DNA of 64,000 nucleotides from Thunnus maccoyii. Its lineage: Eukaryota > Chordata > Actinopteri > Scombriformes > Scombridae. A program made the position numbers and the translations under genes. The stretch covers positions 20,910,505 through 20,974,504 of the forward strand of contig NC_056535.1 of the NCBI RefSeq assembly GCF_910596095.1, read 5' to 3'. The notes beneath the pieces are model-generated. The model was not told the origin of the DNA, did not search any database, and worked only from the letters and a program-made list of their open reading frames with translations. Below, one piece after another: positions 1-11,169 of this stretch (the first letter of the stretch is position 1; every line of letters begins with the position of its first letter).

Positions 1-1349
1 CACAGATGTAGAATGTGGCTCTGTGGGGGAGGACACTTTTGTTGTAGAAGATTCCTGGCTGGTTGGTGGAAGCTGAGTTGTGTTTGTGTGAGTGCCTATT
101 GTTGGGGATAAAGAGGGTGAATTGGATGAAACCTCTGTATTTGTGGGGGAACTGGAAGTTGTGGACTGATCAGGGTTGGTAGTTGTAGTGACTTCATTTG
201 TGGTGAGTGTTGAGGTTGACAACATTGATTCAGTTGTTCCTGTGGGTGTCGCCATAGTCACAGATGTAGACTGTGTTTCTGTGGGTGAGGACATTTTTGT
301 TGTAGAAGATTCCTGGCTGATTGTTGGTAGCTGAGTTGTGTTTGTGTGAGTGCCTATTGTAGGGGATAAAGAGGGTGAACTGGTTGAAACTGCTGTATTT
401 GTAGGGGAACTGAAAGTTGTGGAGTGCTCAGGGTTGGTAGCTTTAGTAACTTCATTTGTGGTGAGTGTTGAGGTTGACAACATTAATTCAGTTGTTCTTG
501 TGGGTGTCGCCATTGTCACAGATGTAGAATGTGGCTCTGTGGGGGAGGACACTTTTGTTGTCGAAGATTCCTGGCTGGTTGGTGGAAGCTGAGTTGTGTT
601 TGTGTGAGTGCCTATTGTTGGGGATAAAGAGGGTGAATTGGATGAAACCTCTGTATTTGTGGGGGAACTGGAAGTTGTGGACTGATCAGGGTTGGTAGTT
701 GTAGTGACTTCATTTGTGGTGAGTGTTGAGGTTGACAACATTGATTCAGTTGTTCCTGTGGGTGTCGCCATTGTCACAGATGTAGACTGTGGCTCTGTGG
801 GGGAGGACATTTTTGTTGTTGAAGATTCCTGGCTGGTTGGTGGTAGCTGAGTTGTGTTGGTGTGAGTGCCTATCGGAGGGGATAAAGAGGGTGAATTGGG
901 TGAAACCTCTGTATTCGTGGGGGAACTGGAAGTTGTGGAGTGCCCAGGGTTGGTAGCTTTGGCAACTTCATTTGTGGTGAGCGTTGAGGTTGACAACATT
1001 GATTCAGTTCTTGTGGGTGTCGCCATTGTCAGAGATGTAGACTGTGTTTCTGTGGGTGAGGACATTTTTGTTGTAAAAGATTCCTGGCTGGTTGGTGGTA
1101 GCTGAGTTGTGTTTGTGTGAGTGGCTATTGTAGGGGATAAAGAGGGTGAATTGGGTGAAACCTCTGTATTTGTGGGGGAACTGGAAGTTGTGGAGTGCTC
1201 AGGGTTGGCAGTTTTAGTAACTTCATTTGTGGTGAGTGTTGAGTTTGACAACATTGATTCAGTTCTTGTGGGTGTCGCAATTGTCACAGATGTAGACTGT
1301 GCCCCTGTGGGTGAGGATATTTTTGTTGTAGAAGATTCCTGGCTGGTTG
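1..1349 (-). repeat. Second block of the mucin VNTR, continuing off the left edge
   Basis: About 5.2 copies of the same 86-codon unit, in frame with the second EGF-like module. Some units are 85 codons long because one codon is missing (TPTRTES instead of TPTGTTES). Units about 516 bp apart look nearly identical (for example those starting near 1-60 and 520-580), hinting at a two-unit period in this block. Confidence 0.85.
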
Positions 1350-1532
1350 GTGTTGTAAATGTTTCCAGGCAAATGGGCCCTTTGTGAATGTCATTAACAC
1401 ATTCCCCATGTTGATGACAGTAATCAGGGTTTGTTTTGCAAGGTCCGACACACTGCCATTGACCATTACTAATCTCAGCAGTGTAATTAGCAAACCGACT
1501 GCAGTTAACAAAAGGCTTCAGGTCTGTGATAT
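1..1532 (-). CDS. Mucin exon 6: second EGF-like module fused to further mucin repeats, truncated by window
   Basis: The exon starts at an acceptor ATCAATCAG in phase 1. It reads NITDLKPFVNCSRFANYTAE, then NGQWQCVGPCKTNPDYC, HQHGECVND and KGPICLE. This is the post-SEA EGF-like module of membrane mucins, but it lacks its last cysteines. After GPICLETFTT, at about 1350, the frame runs directly into PTSQESSTTK and about 5.2 copies of the same 86-residue repeat, open to the left edge. No splice donor is evident at the junction. The expected CxC-type ending of the EGF and the following transmembrane segment are not present in the window. Confidence 0.65.
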
Positions 1533-4500
1533 CTGATTGATAAAAAAAACGTTACGTATTAATCATTTTGTCTGAGTATCATCACACAAATTAGAAATTT
1601 TGAGAAATTGAATTTAGAATCAAATAAGCAATATGTGAAATACACATTCAGAGTTGACTTATAGTCACTTACTTTTAATCTCAGGTGACTGGAAAATGAG
1701 TCCATTTAACTGCACACTGGCATTATCAAATGCCCGAGAAATCTTATTGAGGTTGCTTGTGTCTTTCAAGATGTTGGTCAACACACCATCTAGCTCATTG
1801 TTGACAAAGTGGATTTGTGTTTCATTGTTCAGATAGTTGTACTCCGCTACACTCTCTGCAACAACACTTCCTGGTCTACAACAGGAAAATAGAAATATAT
1901 TAACAATGAAAACAACTTCTACTTGAATAAAAAGTAATCATTCAAATAATTTTATCAGAAAAGTGTAAAACAAACTTACATTAATTTTTTGATTTGTACT
2001 TTTTTAAAGGCCAGTGGATCCGCTTCTTTGCACAGAGCTTCGAGCTGGAAATGATAACATGACAGATGTGACATTTGCTATTATTGCCTGGTAAATAATA
2101 TTTAGTTAGTAGTTGTAAGACAGAGGTAAATACTCTGAAGTGAGATCACTTATTGTGTAAAAATCATTAAGTCATGCCACAATAAAGAATTCTCTACCTC
2201 CTCTGTTAACGTATTGATGAACTTCAATGACTCAGGTGAGTTTAACTTAGAATAAGCATCCACAAAAGTCATGTTGATTTTCAACATAACATTTACTTGT
2301 CGAATTGGTATTGCTCCGGTATCTGAAAAAAAAGGATAGATAACACCCTTATATTAACATTGAAATAACATGATATGTACGTTTCAGTAACATTTTACAT
2401 TCAATGTTGTGAGAAATATCACTTCCAACAGAAAATAAATTTTAAATTACCATATTGCTAAAAGCTTAAAACTTATCTCTGCGTTCAAAAGTTATTTTCA
2501 TCTTAAACATTATTATGAAGAACTGTAGTTGGGAAGAAAAAGTCTCACCAATATTAGGGTTGGTGTTGTTCTGTCCAAAAACACAGGAATCTCCATAGAC
2601 TGATTCTTGACAATGGCAGTGACATCTGCCTAGTGTCGTGTTGAATATACACTCTCCCCCGTTACACTGACAGTCCTCATCTCTGCACTGAGGAGTTGTA
2701 GATGGTATTGTCACAGTGACAGTGGCATTTGAGAGAGGTATAGAGGTAGATGTTTTAACTGTGTTTGAGCTGATGATTTCTGCTGATGTCAAAGCCTTTG
2801 AAGTTTGTGTCATTGGTAAAGATGTTTGTGGATTGCTACTTGTTTTTCCATTAGTTGTCTCTTCACTTGTGTATGCAGCAGTAGGTTTTGTCAAAGGTGT
2901 TGTGTTCGAGGAAACTGTAGTAGGTGTATGACTTGTAACTGTAGAATTTGATTGTGGTCTGACAGTAGGAGTAGGTGGAAAAGAAGTTTGTGTCACGACA
3001 TTAGTTGTCTGTGAGGTGTGCTTGGAAGCCGTGGACAGCGATGAGGCGAACTCAGTTGGCAGATGTGACTCTGTGGATACAGTTGCTGTAGGTGTTACTG
3101 TACTGGTTGATATAGAGAGTTCCTGTCTGGTTGTCAACAGTGTGGTAATTGGAGGGATTGTAGAAGTTGCACTTGATTTTCCCTGACTGCTTATAGGAAG
3201 CTGAGATGTGTTCTCAGTTGCTATTGTTGTTTGAATACTGACAGCAGGTGTGGAGGGGGAGGGCTCTGCAGGGGAGGACATTTTTGTTGTAGAAGATTCC
3301 TGGCTGGTAGGTGGAAGCTGAGTTGTGTTTGTGTGAGTGCCTATTGTAGGGGATAAAGAGGGTGAATTGGGCGAAACCTCTGTATTCATGGGGGAACTGA
3401 AAGTTGTGGAGTGATCAGGGTTGGTAGCTTTAGTAACTTCATTTGTGGTGAGTGTTGAGGTTGACAACATTGATTCAGTTGTCCCTGTGGGTGTTGCCAT
3501 TGTCACAGATGTAGACTGTGTTTCTGTGGGGGAGGACATTTTTGTTGTAGATGTTTCCTGGCTGGTAGGTGGAAGCTGAGTTGTGTTTGTGTGAGTGCCT
3601 ATTTGAGGGGATAAAGAGGGTGAATTGGCTGAAACCTCTGTGTTCGTGGGGGAACTGGAAGTTGTGGAGTGCTCAGGGTTGGCAGTTTTAGTAACTTCAT
3701 TTGTGGTGAGTGTTGAGGTTGACAACATTGATTCAGTTCTTGTTGGTGTCGCAATTGTCACAGATGTAGACTGTGGCTCTGTGGGTGAGGATATTTTTGT
3801 TGTAGAGAATTCCTGGCTGGTTGGTGGAAGCTGAGTTGTGTTTGTGTGAGTGCCTATCTTAGGGGATAAAGAAAGTGAATTGGATGAAACCTCTGTATTT
3901 GTGGGGGAACTGGAAGTTGTGGAGTGATCAGGGTTGGTAGTTGTAGTAACTTCATTTGTGGTTAGTGTTGAGTTTGACAACATTGATTCAGTTGTTCCTG
4001 TGGGTGTCGCCATAGTCACAGATGTAGACTGTGGCTCTGTGGGTGAGGATATTTTTGTTGTAGAAGATTCCTGGCTGGTAGGTGGAAGCTGAGTTGTGTT
4101 TGTGTGAGTGCCTATTGTCGTTGATAAAGAGGGTGAATTGGATGAAACTGCTGTATTTGTGGGGGAACTGAAAGTTGTGGAGTGATCAGGGTTGGTAGCT
4201 TTAGTAACTTCATTTGTGGTGAGTGTTGAGGTTGACAACATTGATTCAGTTGTTCCTCTGGGTGTCACCATTGTCACAGATGTAGACTGTGTTTCTGTGG
4301 GTGAGGACATTTTTGTTGTAGAAGATTCCTGGCTGGTAGGTGGTAGCTGAGTTGTGTTTGTGTGAGTGCCTATTGTAGGGGATAAAGAGGGTGAATTGGG
4401 TGAAACCTCTGTATTCATGGGGGAACTGGAAGTTGTGGAGTAATCAGGGTTGATAGCTTTAGTAACTTCATTTGTGGTGAGTGTTGAGGTTGACAACATT

Positions 4501-7500
4501 GATTCAGTTGTTCCTCTGGGTGTCACCATTGTCACAGATGTAGACTGTGTTTCTGTGGGTGAGGACATTTTTGTTGTAGAAGATTCCTGGCTGGTAGGTG
4601 GTAGCTGAGTTGTGTTTGTGTGAGTACGCATTGTAGGCGATGAAGAGGGTGAATTGGATGAAACCTCTGTATTTGTAGGGGAACTGAAAGTTGTGGAATG
4701 ATAAGGGTTGGTAGATTTAATAACTTCATTTGTGGTGAGTGTTGAGGTTGACAACATTGATCCAGTTGTTCCTGTGGGAGTCACCATTGTCACAGATGTA
4801 GACTGTGGCTCTGTGGGGGAGGACATTTTCGTTGCCGAAGATTCCTGGCTGGTTGTTGGTAGCTGAGTTGTGTTTGTGTGAGTGCCTATTGTCGTTGATA
4901 AAGAGGGTGAATTGGATGAAACTGCTGTATTTGTGGGAGAACTGAAAGTTGTGGAGTGATCAGGGTTGGTAGCTTTGGTAACTTCATTTGTGGTGAGTGT
5001 TGAGGTTGACAACATTGATTCAGTTGTTCCTGTGGGTGTCACCATTGTCACAGATGTAGACTGTGGCTCTGTGGGGGAGGACATTTTCGTTGCCGAAGAT
5101 TCCTGGCTGGTTGTTGGTAGCTGAGTTGTGTTTGTGTGAGTGCCTATTGTCGTTGATAAAGAGGGTGAATTGGATGAAACTGCTGTATTTGTGGGAGAAC
5201 TGAAAGTTGTGGAGTGATCAGGGTTGGTAGCTTTGGTAACTTCATTTGTGGTGAGTGTTGAGGTCGACAACATTGATTCAGTTGTTCCTGTGGTTGTCGC
5301 CATTGTCCGAGATGTAGACTGTGGCTCTGTGGGTGAGGATATTTTTGTTGTAGATGTTTCCTGGCTGGTTGGTGGAAGCTGAGTTGTGTTTGTGTGAGTG
5401 CCTATCTTAGGGGATAAAGAAAGTGAATTGGATGAAACCTCTGTATTTGTGGGGGAACTGAAAGTTGTGGAGTGATCAGGGTTGGTAGTTGTAGTAACTT
5501 CATTTGTGGTTAGTGTTGAGTTTGACAACATTGATTCAGTTGTTCCTGTGGGTGTCGCCATAGTCACAGATGTAGACTGTGGCTCTGTGGGGGAGGATAT
5601 TTTTGTTGTAGAAGATTCCTGGCTGGTAGGTGGAAGCTGAGTTGTGTTTGTGTGAGTGCCTATTGTCGTTGATAAAGAGGGTGAATTGGATGAAACTGCT
5701 GTATTTGTGGGGGAACTGAAAGTTGTGGAGTGATCAGGGTTGGTAGCTTTGGTAACTTCATTTGTGGTGAGTGTTGAGGTTGACAACATTGATTCAGTAG
5801 TTCCTGTGGTTGTCGCCATTGTCCGAGATGTAGACTGTGGCTCTGTGGGTGAGGATATTTTTGTTGTAGATGTTTCCTGGCTGGTTGGTGGAAGCTGAGT
5901 TGTGTTTGTGTGAGTGCCTATCTTAGGGGATAAAGAAAGTGAATTGGATGAAACCTCTGTATTTGTGGGGGAACTGAAAGTTGTGGAGTGATCAGGGTTG
6001 GTAGCTTTAGTAACTTCATTTGTGGTGAGTGTTGAGTTTGACAACATTGATTCAGTTGCTCCTGTGGTTGTGGCCATTGTCCGAGATGTAGACTGTGGCT
6101 CTGTGGGTGAGGATATTTTTGTTGTAGATGTTTCCTGGCTGGTTGGTGGAAGCTGAGTTGTGTTTGTGTGAGTGCCTATCTTAGGGGATAAAGAAAGTGA
6201 ATTGGATGAAACCTCTGTATTTGTGGGGGAACTGAAAGTTGTGGAGTGATCAGGGTTGGTAGCTTTGGTAACTTCATTTGTGGTGAGTGTTGAGGTTGAC
6301 AACATTGATTCAGTAGTTCCTGTGGTTGTCGCCATTGTCCGAGATGTAGACTGTGGCTCTGTGGGTGAGGATATTTTTGTTGTAGATGTTTCCTGGCTGG
6401 TTGGTGGAAGCTGAGTTGTGTTTGTGTGAGTGCCTATCTTAGGGGATAAAGAAAGTGAATTGGATGAAACCTCTGTATTTGTGGGGGAACTGGAAGTTGT
6501 GGAGTGATCAGGGTTGGTAGCTTTAGTAACTTCATTTGTGGTGAGTGTTGAGTTTGACAACATTGATTCAGTTGCTCCTGTGGTTGTCGCCATTGTCCGA
6601 GATGTAGACTGTGGTTCTGTGGGTGAGGATATTTTTGTTGTAGATGTTTCCTGGCTGGTTGGTGGAAGCTGAGTTGTGTTTGTGTGAGTGCCTATCTTAG
6701 GGGATAAAGAAAGTGAATTGGATGAAACCTCTGTATTTGTGGGGGAACTGAAAGTTGTGGAGTGATCAGGGTTGGTAGTTGTAGTAACTTCATTTGTGGT
6801 TAGTGTTGAGTTTGACAACATTGATTCAGTTGTTCCTGTGGGTGTCGCCATAGTCACAGATGTAGACTGTGGCTCTGTGGGGGAGGATATTTTTGTTGTA
6901 GAAGATTCCTGGCTGGTTGGTGGAAGCTGAGTTGTGTTTGTGTGAGTGCCTATTGTAGGGGATAAAGAGGGTGAATTGGGTGAAACCTCTGTATTCATGG
7001 GGGAACTGGAAGTTGTGGAGTAATCAGGGTTGATAGCTTTAGTAACTTCATTTGTGGTGAGTGTTGAGGTTGACAACATTGATTCAGTTGTTCCTGTGGG
7101 TGTCACCATTGTCACAGATGTAGACTGTGTTTCTGTGGGTGAGGACATTTTTGTTGTAGAAGATTCCTGGCTGGTAGGTGGTAGCTGAGTTGTGTTTGTG
7201 TGAGTACGCATTGTAGGCGATGAAGAGGGTGAATTGGATGAAACCTTTGTATTTGTAGCAGAACTGAAAGTTGTGGAATGATAAGGGTTGGTAGATTTAA
7301 TAACTTCATTTGTGGTGAGTGTTGAGGTTGACAACATTGATCCAGTTGTTCCTGTGGGTGTCACCATTGTCACAGATGTAGACTGTGGCTCTGTGGGGGA
7401 GGACATTTTCGTTGCCGAAGATTCCTGGCTGGTTGTTGGTAGCTGAGTTGTGTTTGTGTGAGTGCCTATTGTCGTTGATAAAGAGGGTGAATTGGATGAA

Positions 7501-10500
7501 ACTGCTGTATTTGTGGGAGAACTGAAAGTTGTGGAGTGATCAGGGTTGGTAGCTTTGGTAACTTCATTTGTGGTGAGTGTTGAGGTTGACAACATTGATT
7601 CAGTTGTTCCTGTGGTTGTCGCCATTGTCCGAGATGTAGACTGTGGCTCTGTGGGTGAGGATATTTTTGTTGTAGATGTTTCCTGGCTGGTTGGTGGAAG
7701 CTGAGTTGTGTTTGTGTGAGTGCCTATCTTAGGGGATAAAGAAAGTGAATTGGATGAAACCTCTGTATTTGTGGGGGAACTGGAAGTTGTGGAGTGATCA
7801 GGGTTGGTAGTTTTAGTAACTTCATTTGTGGTGAGTGTTGAGTTTGACAACATTGATTCAGTTGTTCCTGTGGGTGTCGCCATAGTCACAGATGTAGACT
7901 GTGGCTCTGTGGTCGAGGACATTTTTGTTGTAGATGTTTCCTGGCTGGTTGGTGGTAGCTGAGTTGTGTTTGTGTGAGTGCCTATTGTAGGGGATAAAGA
8001 GGGTGAATTGGGTGAAACCTCTGTATTCATGGGGGAACTGGAAGTTGTGGAGTAATCAGGGTTGATAGCTTTAGTAACTTCATTTGTGGTGAGTGTTGAG
8101 GTTGACAACATTGATTCAGTTGTTCCTCTGGGTGTCACCATTGTCACAGATGTAGACTGTGTTTCTGTGGGTGAGGACATTTTTGTTGTAGAAGATTCCT
8201 GGCTGGTAGGTGGTAGCTGAGTTGTGTTTGTGTGAGTACGCATTGTAGGGGATGAAGAGGGTGAATTGGATGAAACCTCTGTATTTGTAGGGGAACTGAA
8301 AGTTGTGGAATGATTAGGGTTGGTAGATTTAATAACTTCATTTGTGGTGAGTGTTGAGGTTGACAACATTGATTCAGTTGTTCCTGTGGGTGTCACCATT
8401 GTCACAGATGTAGACTGTGTTTCTGTGGGTGAGGACATTTTTGTTGTAGAAGATTCCTGGCTGGTAGGTGGTAGCTGAGTTGTGTTTGTGTGAGTACACA
8501 TTGTAGGGGATGAAGAGGGTGAATTGGATGAAACCTCTGTATTTGTAGGGGAACTGAAAGTTGTGGAATGATTAGGGTTGGTAGATTTAATAACTTCATT
8601 TGTGGTGAGTGTTGAGGTTGACAACATTGATTCAGTTGTTCCTGTGGGTGTCACCATTGTCACAGATGTAGACTGTGGCTTTGTGGGGGAGGACATTTTT
8701 GTTGCCGAAGATTCCTGGCTGGTTGTTGGTAGCTGAGTTGTGTTTGTGTGAGTGCCTATTGTCGTTGATAAAGAGGGTGAATTGGATGAAACTGCTGTAT
8801 TTGTGGGGGAACTGAAAGTTGTGGAGTGATCTGTGGGTGAGGACATCATTGTCGTAGATGATTCCTTGCTCGTTGGTGGTGGGTGAGTTGTGTTCCTGTG
8901 AGTTCTTACTGGAGGAAATAAAGAGGTTGAATTGGGTGAAACCTCTGTATTCATAGGGGAACTGGAAGTTGTGGAGTGATCAGGGTTGGTAGCGTTAGTA
9001 ACTTCATTTGTGGTGAGTGCTGAGGTTGACAACATTGATTCAGTTGTTCCTGTGGGTGTCACCATTGTCACAGATGTAGAGTGTGTTTCTGTGGTTGAGG
9101 ACATTTTTGTTGTAGAAGATTCCTGGCTGGTAGGTCGATGCTGACTTGTGTTTGTGTGAGTGCCTAGTGTAGGGGATAAAGAGGGTGAATTGGATGAAAC
9201 CTCTGTATTCATGGGGGAACTGAAAGTTGCGGAGTAATCAGAGTTGGTAGCTTTAGTAACTTCATTTGTGGTGAGTGTTGACACCACTGATTCAGTTGTT
9301 CCTTTGGGAACTGCAGTAGTAACAGATGTAGAATGTCGCTCTGTGGGTGAGGACATAATTTTTGTAGATGTTTCCTGGCTCGTTAGTGGAAGCTCAGTTA
9401 TGTTTGTAATATTTGTTGTTGTTTCAGCCTTGTTTCCTTGAGAGGTTTGACTTACTTCAGTGGTTACTGGAGGAATCGTAGAGGGCGAACTGGTTGGAAC
9501 CTCTTCATTTGCGGGGGAACTAATAGTTGTTGTTAAATGTTCAGTGTTGATATTTGTTCCAACTCCATCTTTGGTGAGTGTTGAGGTTGATGTTGCTGAT
9601 TCTGTTGTTCGTGTTGGTGTCGCTATCATAATTGACGTAGACTGTATCTCTTTGGGGGACGTTATTGTTGCAGATGTCTCGTGTTGGATCGACTGAGGTT
9701 GATCTGTGTTTGTATTTGTTGATGTTGTCTCTGTTTCGTGTCCAGAAGATACTTGAGTGACATGAGTGGTTATCATAGGCATTATAGCAGGTGTACTGAA
9801 TGCATCTATGGCCTTTGTGACTGACTTGAAAGTAGCAGTGGATTCATCTGTGCTGAATGATGGTGTAGCTCTTTTCGTGGTTACTGATTTTGTTGAAGTC
9901 AAAGTTGTGTCTTTTACATAAGGCTCTGTAGAAGTGTTGTTTTTCATTTTTTTCTGTATCAATGATTGAGTCATATGTGAATTGTTATGATAATTCAATC
10001 TGTGGCCTGTGTCATTCAATATTGTTCTAATTTCCAAAACTGAAAGTTCATTCGTAGCCATGTTTATATTTGATAGATTCATCTCGCTATGTTTGTCCTG
10101 TTCTTTCCTCCACATTTCCTCAGGTTGATCTTGTTTTGCATTTTGATTCCCTGTTAAACAAGATAATATTTGGACATGATAAAGACATGTCTTAGTGCAA
10201 CTCACATCACAACAACATGTCATTAATTTAACATTGTCTTCCATTGCTTTGTTTATCTTCAGTCATGCCGAGTCTGGCATCTAGACTCAGTTTTAATGCA
10301 ATAACTAAGGTCACACAAATTTGAATAGGCTTTATTTTATCTATCTGGTCAAATATTTAATGTCTGTGTAATGTTTGTACACTATTCAGTTTCTGCAATT
10401 ATTAACTGAATATGACAGTCAGCATCCGTTATTACCCTTTAATGTTAACTCTATTGCTGTCATGGAATTAAGGTTGCACCCAGGAAAAAGAAAAATACAG

Positions 10501-11169
10501 CCCAGTCCTGAGAATATGTATGGTTGTTAAAAAAGGATATAACTGAAAATTGTAAAAACATATCAGTATAAAGATGTACTGAAAAAACTTCACAATTGAA
10601 AATTTATGAGTAATATGAGGAATGATTTAGATTTTACACAGGTTTTTGAGTTAGCATCTTGACAAAACTTCTACTCCACCTGAATAATGAATCAAAATAA
10701 CTAATAAATGACTAACAAAAGTAAGATTTTTTTTTTGAACAATAATGTTCAAACAATAACTCATATGGTGAGTACAAATGACCTTTAATTACTGTGTGAG
10801 TATTAGCGTGCACATTAAAAGTGAGCGGCAGAGTCATTCTGTTTGTACTTTAAGCATTATTTGCAGTTATTCCTGAGGGATTGTCAAGACTAAAACTCAT
10901 GACATCAAAATTTAATGGTAGTAAATATCCTGATTTCTAATGATATCAGTGCTAAGAGGGTTACATGCAAACTAATTCTGAAGTAAATTAATTAGAGTTC
11001 ACCTGGCCCACCTGGTTGTGCAATAAAGAATTACAGAAATTACAGACTTACCTCTTTTTTGTGCATAGAACACACAGGATGCCATCAACACGATGACCAC
11101 AAAGCTGATGATAAGTATGGTGGAAAGCCTCCTCCAGTTACAGGATCCCAAATAAATCCACTTTTTCAT
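1..11169 (-). CDS. Membrane-type mucin (MUC3/12/17-like), gene span, 3' end off the window
   Basis: Predicted join on the minus strand: 11169-11052, 10150-2549, 2323-2198, 2044-1980, 1875-1673, 1532 to beyond 1. Exon phases agree at every junction except inside the third exon, where a one-base insertion breaks the frame. Domain order is signal peptide, short linker, 86-residue Thr/Ser/Pro repeats, EGF-like module, SEA domain, second EGF-like module, then more repeats. In known MUC3/12/17 proteins the order EGF-SEA-EGF is followed by a transmembrane helix and tail; here a second mucin tract follows, so membrane anchoring cannot be judged from this window. Such proteins form the O-glycosylated coat of epithelial surfaces. 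Family placement rests on the EGF-SEA-EGF layout and the Cys-rich motifs; the exact orthologue is not clear. Functional status is uncertain because of the frameshift. Confidence 0.75.
1673..1875 (-). CDS. Mucin exon 5: SEA autoproteolysis site and C-terminal SEA half
   Basis: This 203-bp exon is phase 2 in and phase 1 out, with acceptor TTGTAG and donor GTAAGTG. It begins IPGSVVAESVAEYNYL. The GSVV string matches the Gly|Ser autocleavage site of SEA domains, where the chain splits into two non-covalently held subunits. The downstream sequence (NNETQIHFVNNELDGVLTNI) and a helical tail complete the domain. The intact cleavage motif argues that this SEA copy was recently functional despite the frameshift upstream. 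Confidence 0.7.
1980..2044 (-). CDS. Mucin exon 4: middle of SEA domain
   Basis: This 65-bp exon is phase 0 in and phase 2 out. It encodes LEALCKEADPLAFKKVQIKKL, bounded by TTTCCAG and GTAAGT on the minus strand. The LCKEADPxxFKxV pattern is characteristic of the SEA domains of MUC3/MUC12/MUC17-like mucins. It joins the next exon to complete an Ile codon. Confidence 0.7.
2198..2323 (-). CDS. Mucin exon 3: N-terminal part of SEA domain, frameshifted
   Basis: The acceptor is excellent (a T-rich run then CAG) and the donor is moderate (GAG|GTAGAG). The first part reads DTGAIPIRQVNVML in the phase delivered by exon 2. The last part reads NMTFVDAYSKLNSPESL and ends TEE in the phase required by exon 4. 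These two frames differ by one base, and the switch is at a run of five A at 2276-2280 (minus strand). With four A both halves would read as one SEA segment of 125 bp. As given, the exon-2 frame reaches a stop within about ten codons of the A run. This is either an assembly homopolymer error or a true inactivating or truncating change. Confidence 0.6.
2549..10150 (-). CDS. Mucin exon 2: giant Thr/Ser/Pro repeat exon plus EGF-like module
   Basis: One 7,602-bp exon, phase 1 in and phase 1 out, bounded by a TTTAACAG acceptor and a GTGAGA donor. After a roughly 100-residue linker with N-glycosylation sequons come degenerate, then highly regular, 86-residue repeats (typical unit contains TTNEVTKATNPDHSTT and THTNTTQLPPTSQE). 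The repeats are almost all Thr, Ser, Pro and Asn, the composition of densely O-glycosylated mucin domains. After the last repeat there is a non-repetitive PTS linker, then a Cys-rich module containing CNGGECIF and CHCHCQESVYGDSC, which resembles the EGF-like domain preceding SEA in membrane mucins. The many open frames on the plus strand here are antisense shadows, repeated because 258 is a multiple of three. Confidence 0.8.
3280..8830 (-). repeat. Mucin VNTR, 258-bp coding tandem repeat, about 21-22 regular copies
   Basis: Head-to-tail units of 258 bp (86 codons) lie inside mucin exon 2. The period is clear from identical blocks at 4532, 7112, 8144 and 8402, whose spacings are exact multiples of 258. 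Units differ by few substitutions, and several non-adjacent units share the same variant set, indicating recent duplication or gene conversion. Occasional units lack a codon. The plus strand is G/T-rich and the coding strand A/C-rich. Such arrays vary in copy number between individuals and are prone to collapse in assemblies. Confidence 0.9.
8831..9730 (-). repeat. Degenerate N-terminal edge of the mucin VNTR
   Basis: The same repeat unit is recognisable (TTNEV, TSQE, SSPT and TTESxxST motifs) but more diverged, with one unit shortened at about 8831 where the frame jumps from the middle of one unit to another (SSPTDHSTT). Diverged copies at an array edge are expected when homogenisation acts mainly in the centre. 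Confidence 0.7.
11052..11169 (-). CDS. Mucin exon 1: signal peptide
   Basis: The exon encodes 39 residues starting MKKWIYLGSCNWRRL, followed by a long hydrophobic stretch (LSTILIISFVVIVLMA) and a plausible signal-peptidase site after VFYA. An in-frame TGA lies 15 bases upstream of this ATG, which supports the start. The exon ends in phase 1 at a strong donor (GAG|GTAAGT on the minus strand). One leftover base G joins the phase-1 acceptor at 10150 to make a Gly codon. The ATG at 10244, upstream of that acceptor in the same open frame, would give an N-terminus without a signal sequence and lies in the predicted intron. I therefore prefer this exon as the start. Confidence 0.7.

Noticed and set aside
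4532..8599. Minus-strand 65-codon frames rich in Leu, His and Gln
   Set aside because: Another reading frame of the same mucin repeat, ending at each unit; the Thr/Ser/Pro frame runs through the whole exon and matches the mucin domains.
350..9696. Series of plus-strand open frames of 65-88 codons with Val/Gly-rich, similar sequences
   Set aside because: They are the antisense of the mucin repeat. Because the unit length is a multiple of three, one open antisense frame recurs in every unit.
1..9730. CRISPR-like array
   Set aside because: The repeats are 258 bp, in-frame coding and contiguous without spacers, in a vertebrate gene.
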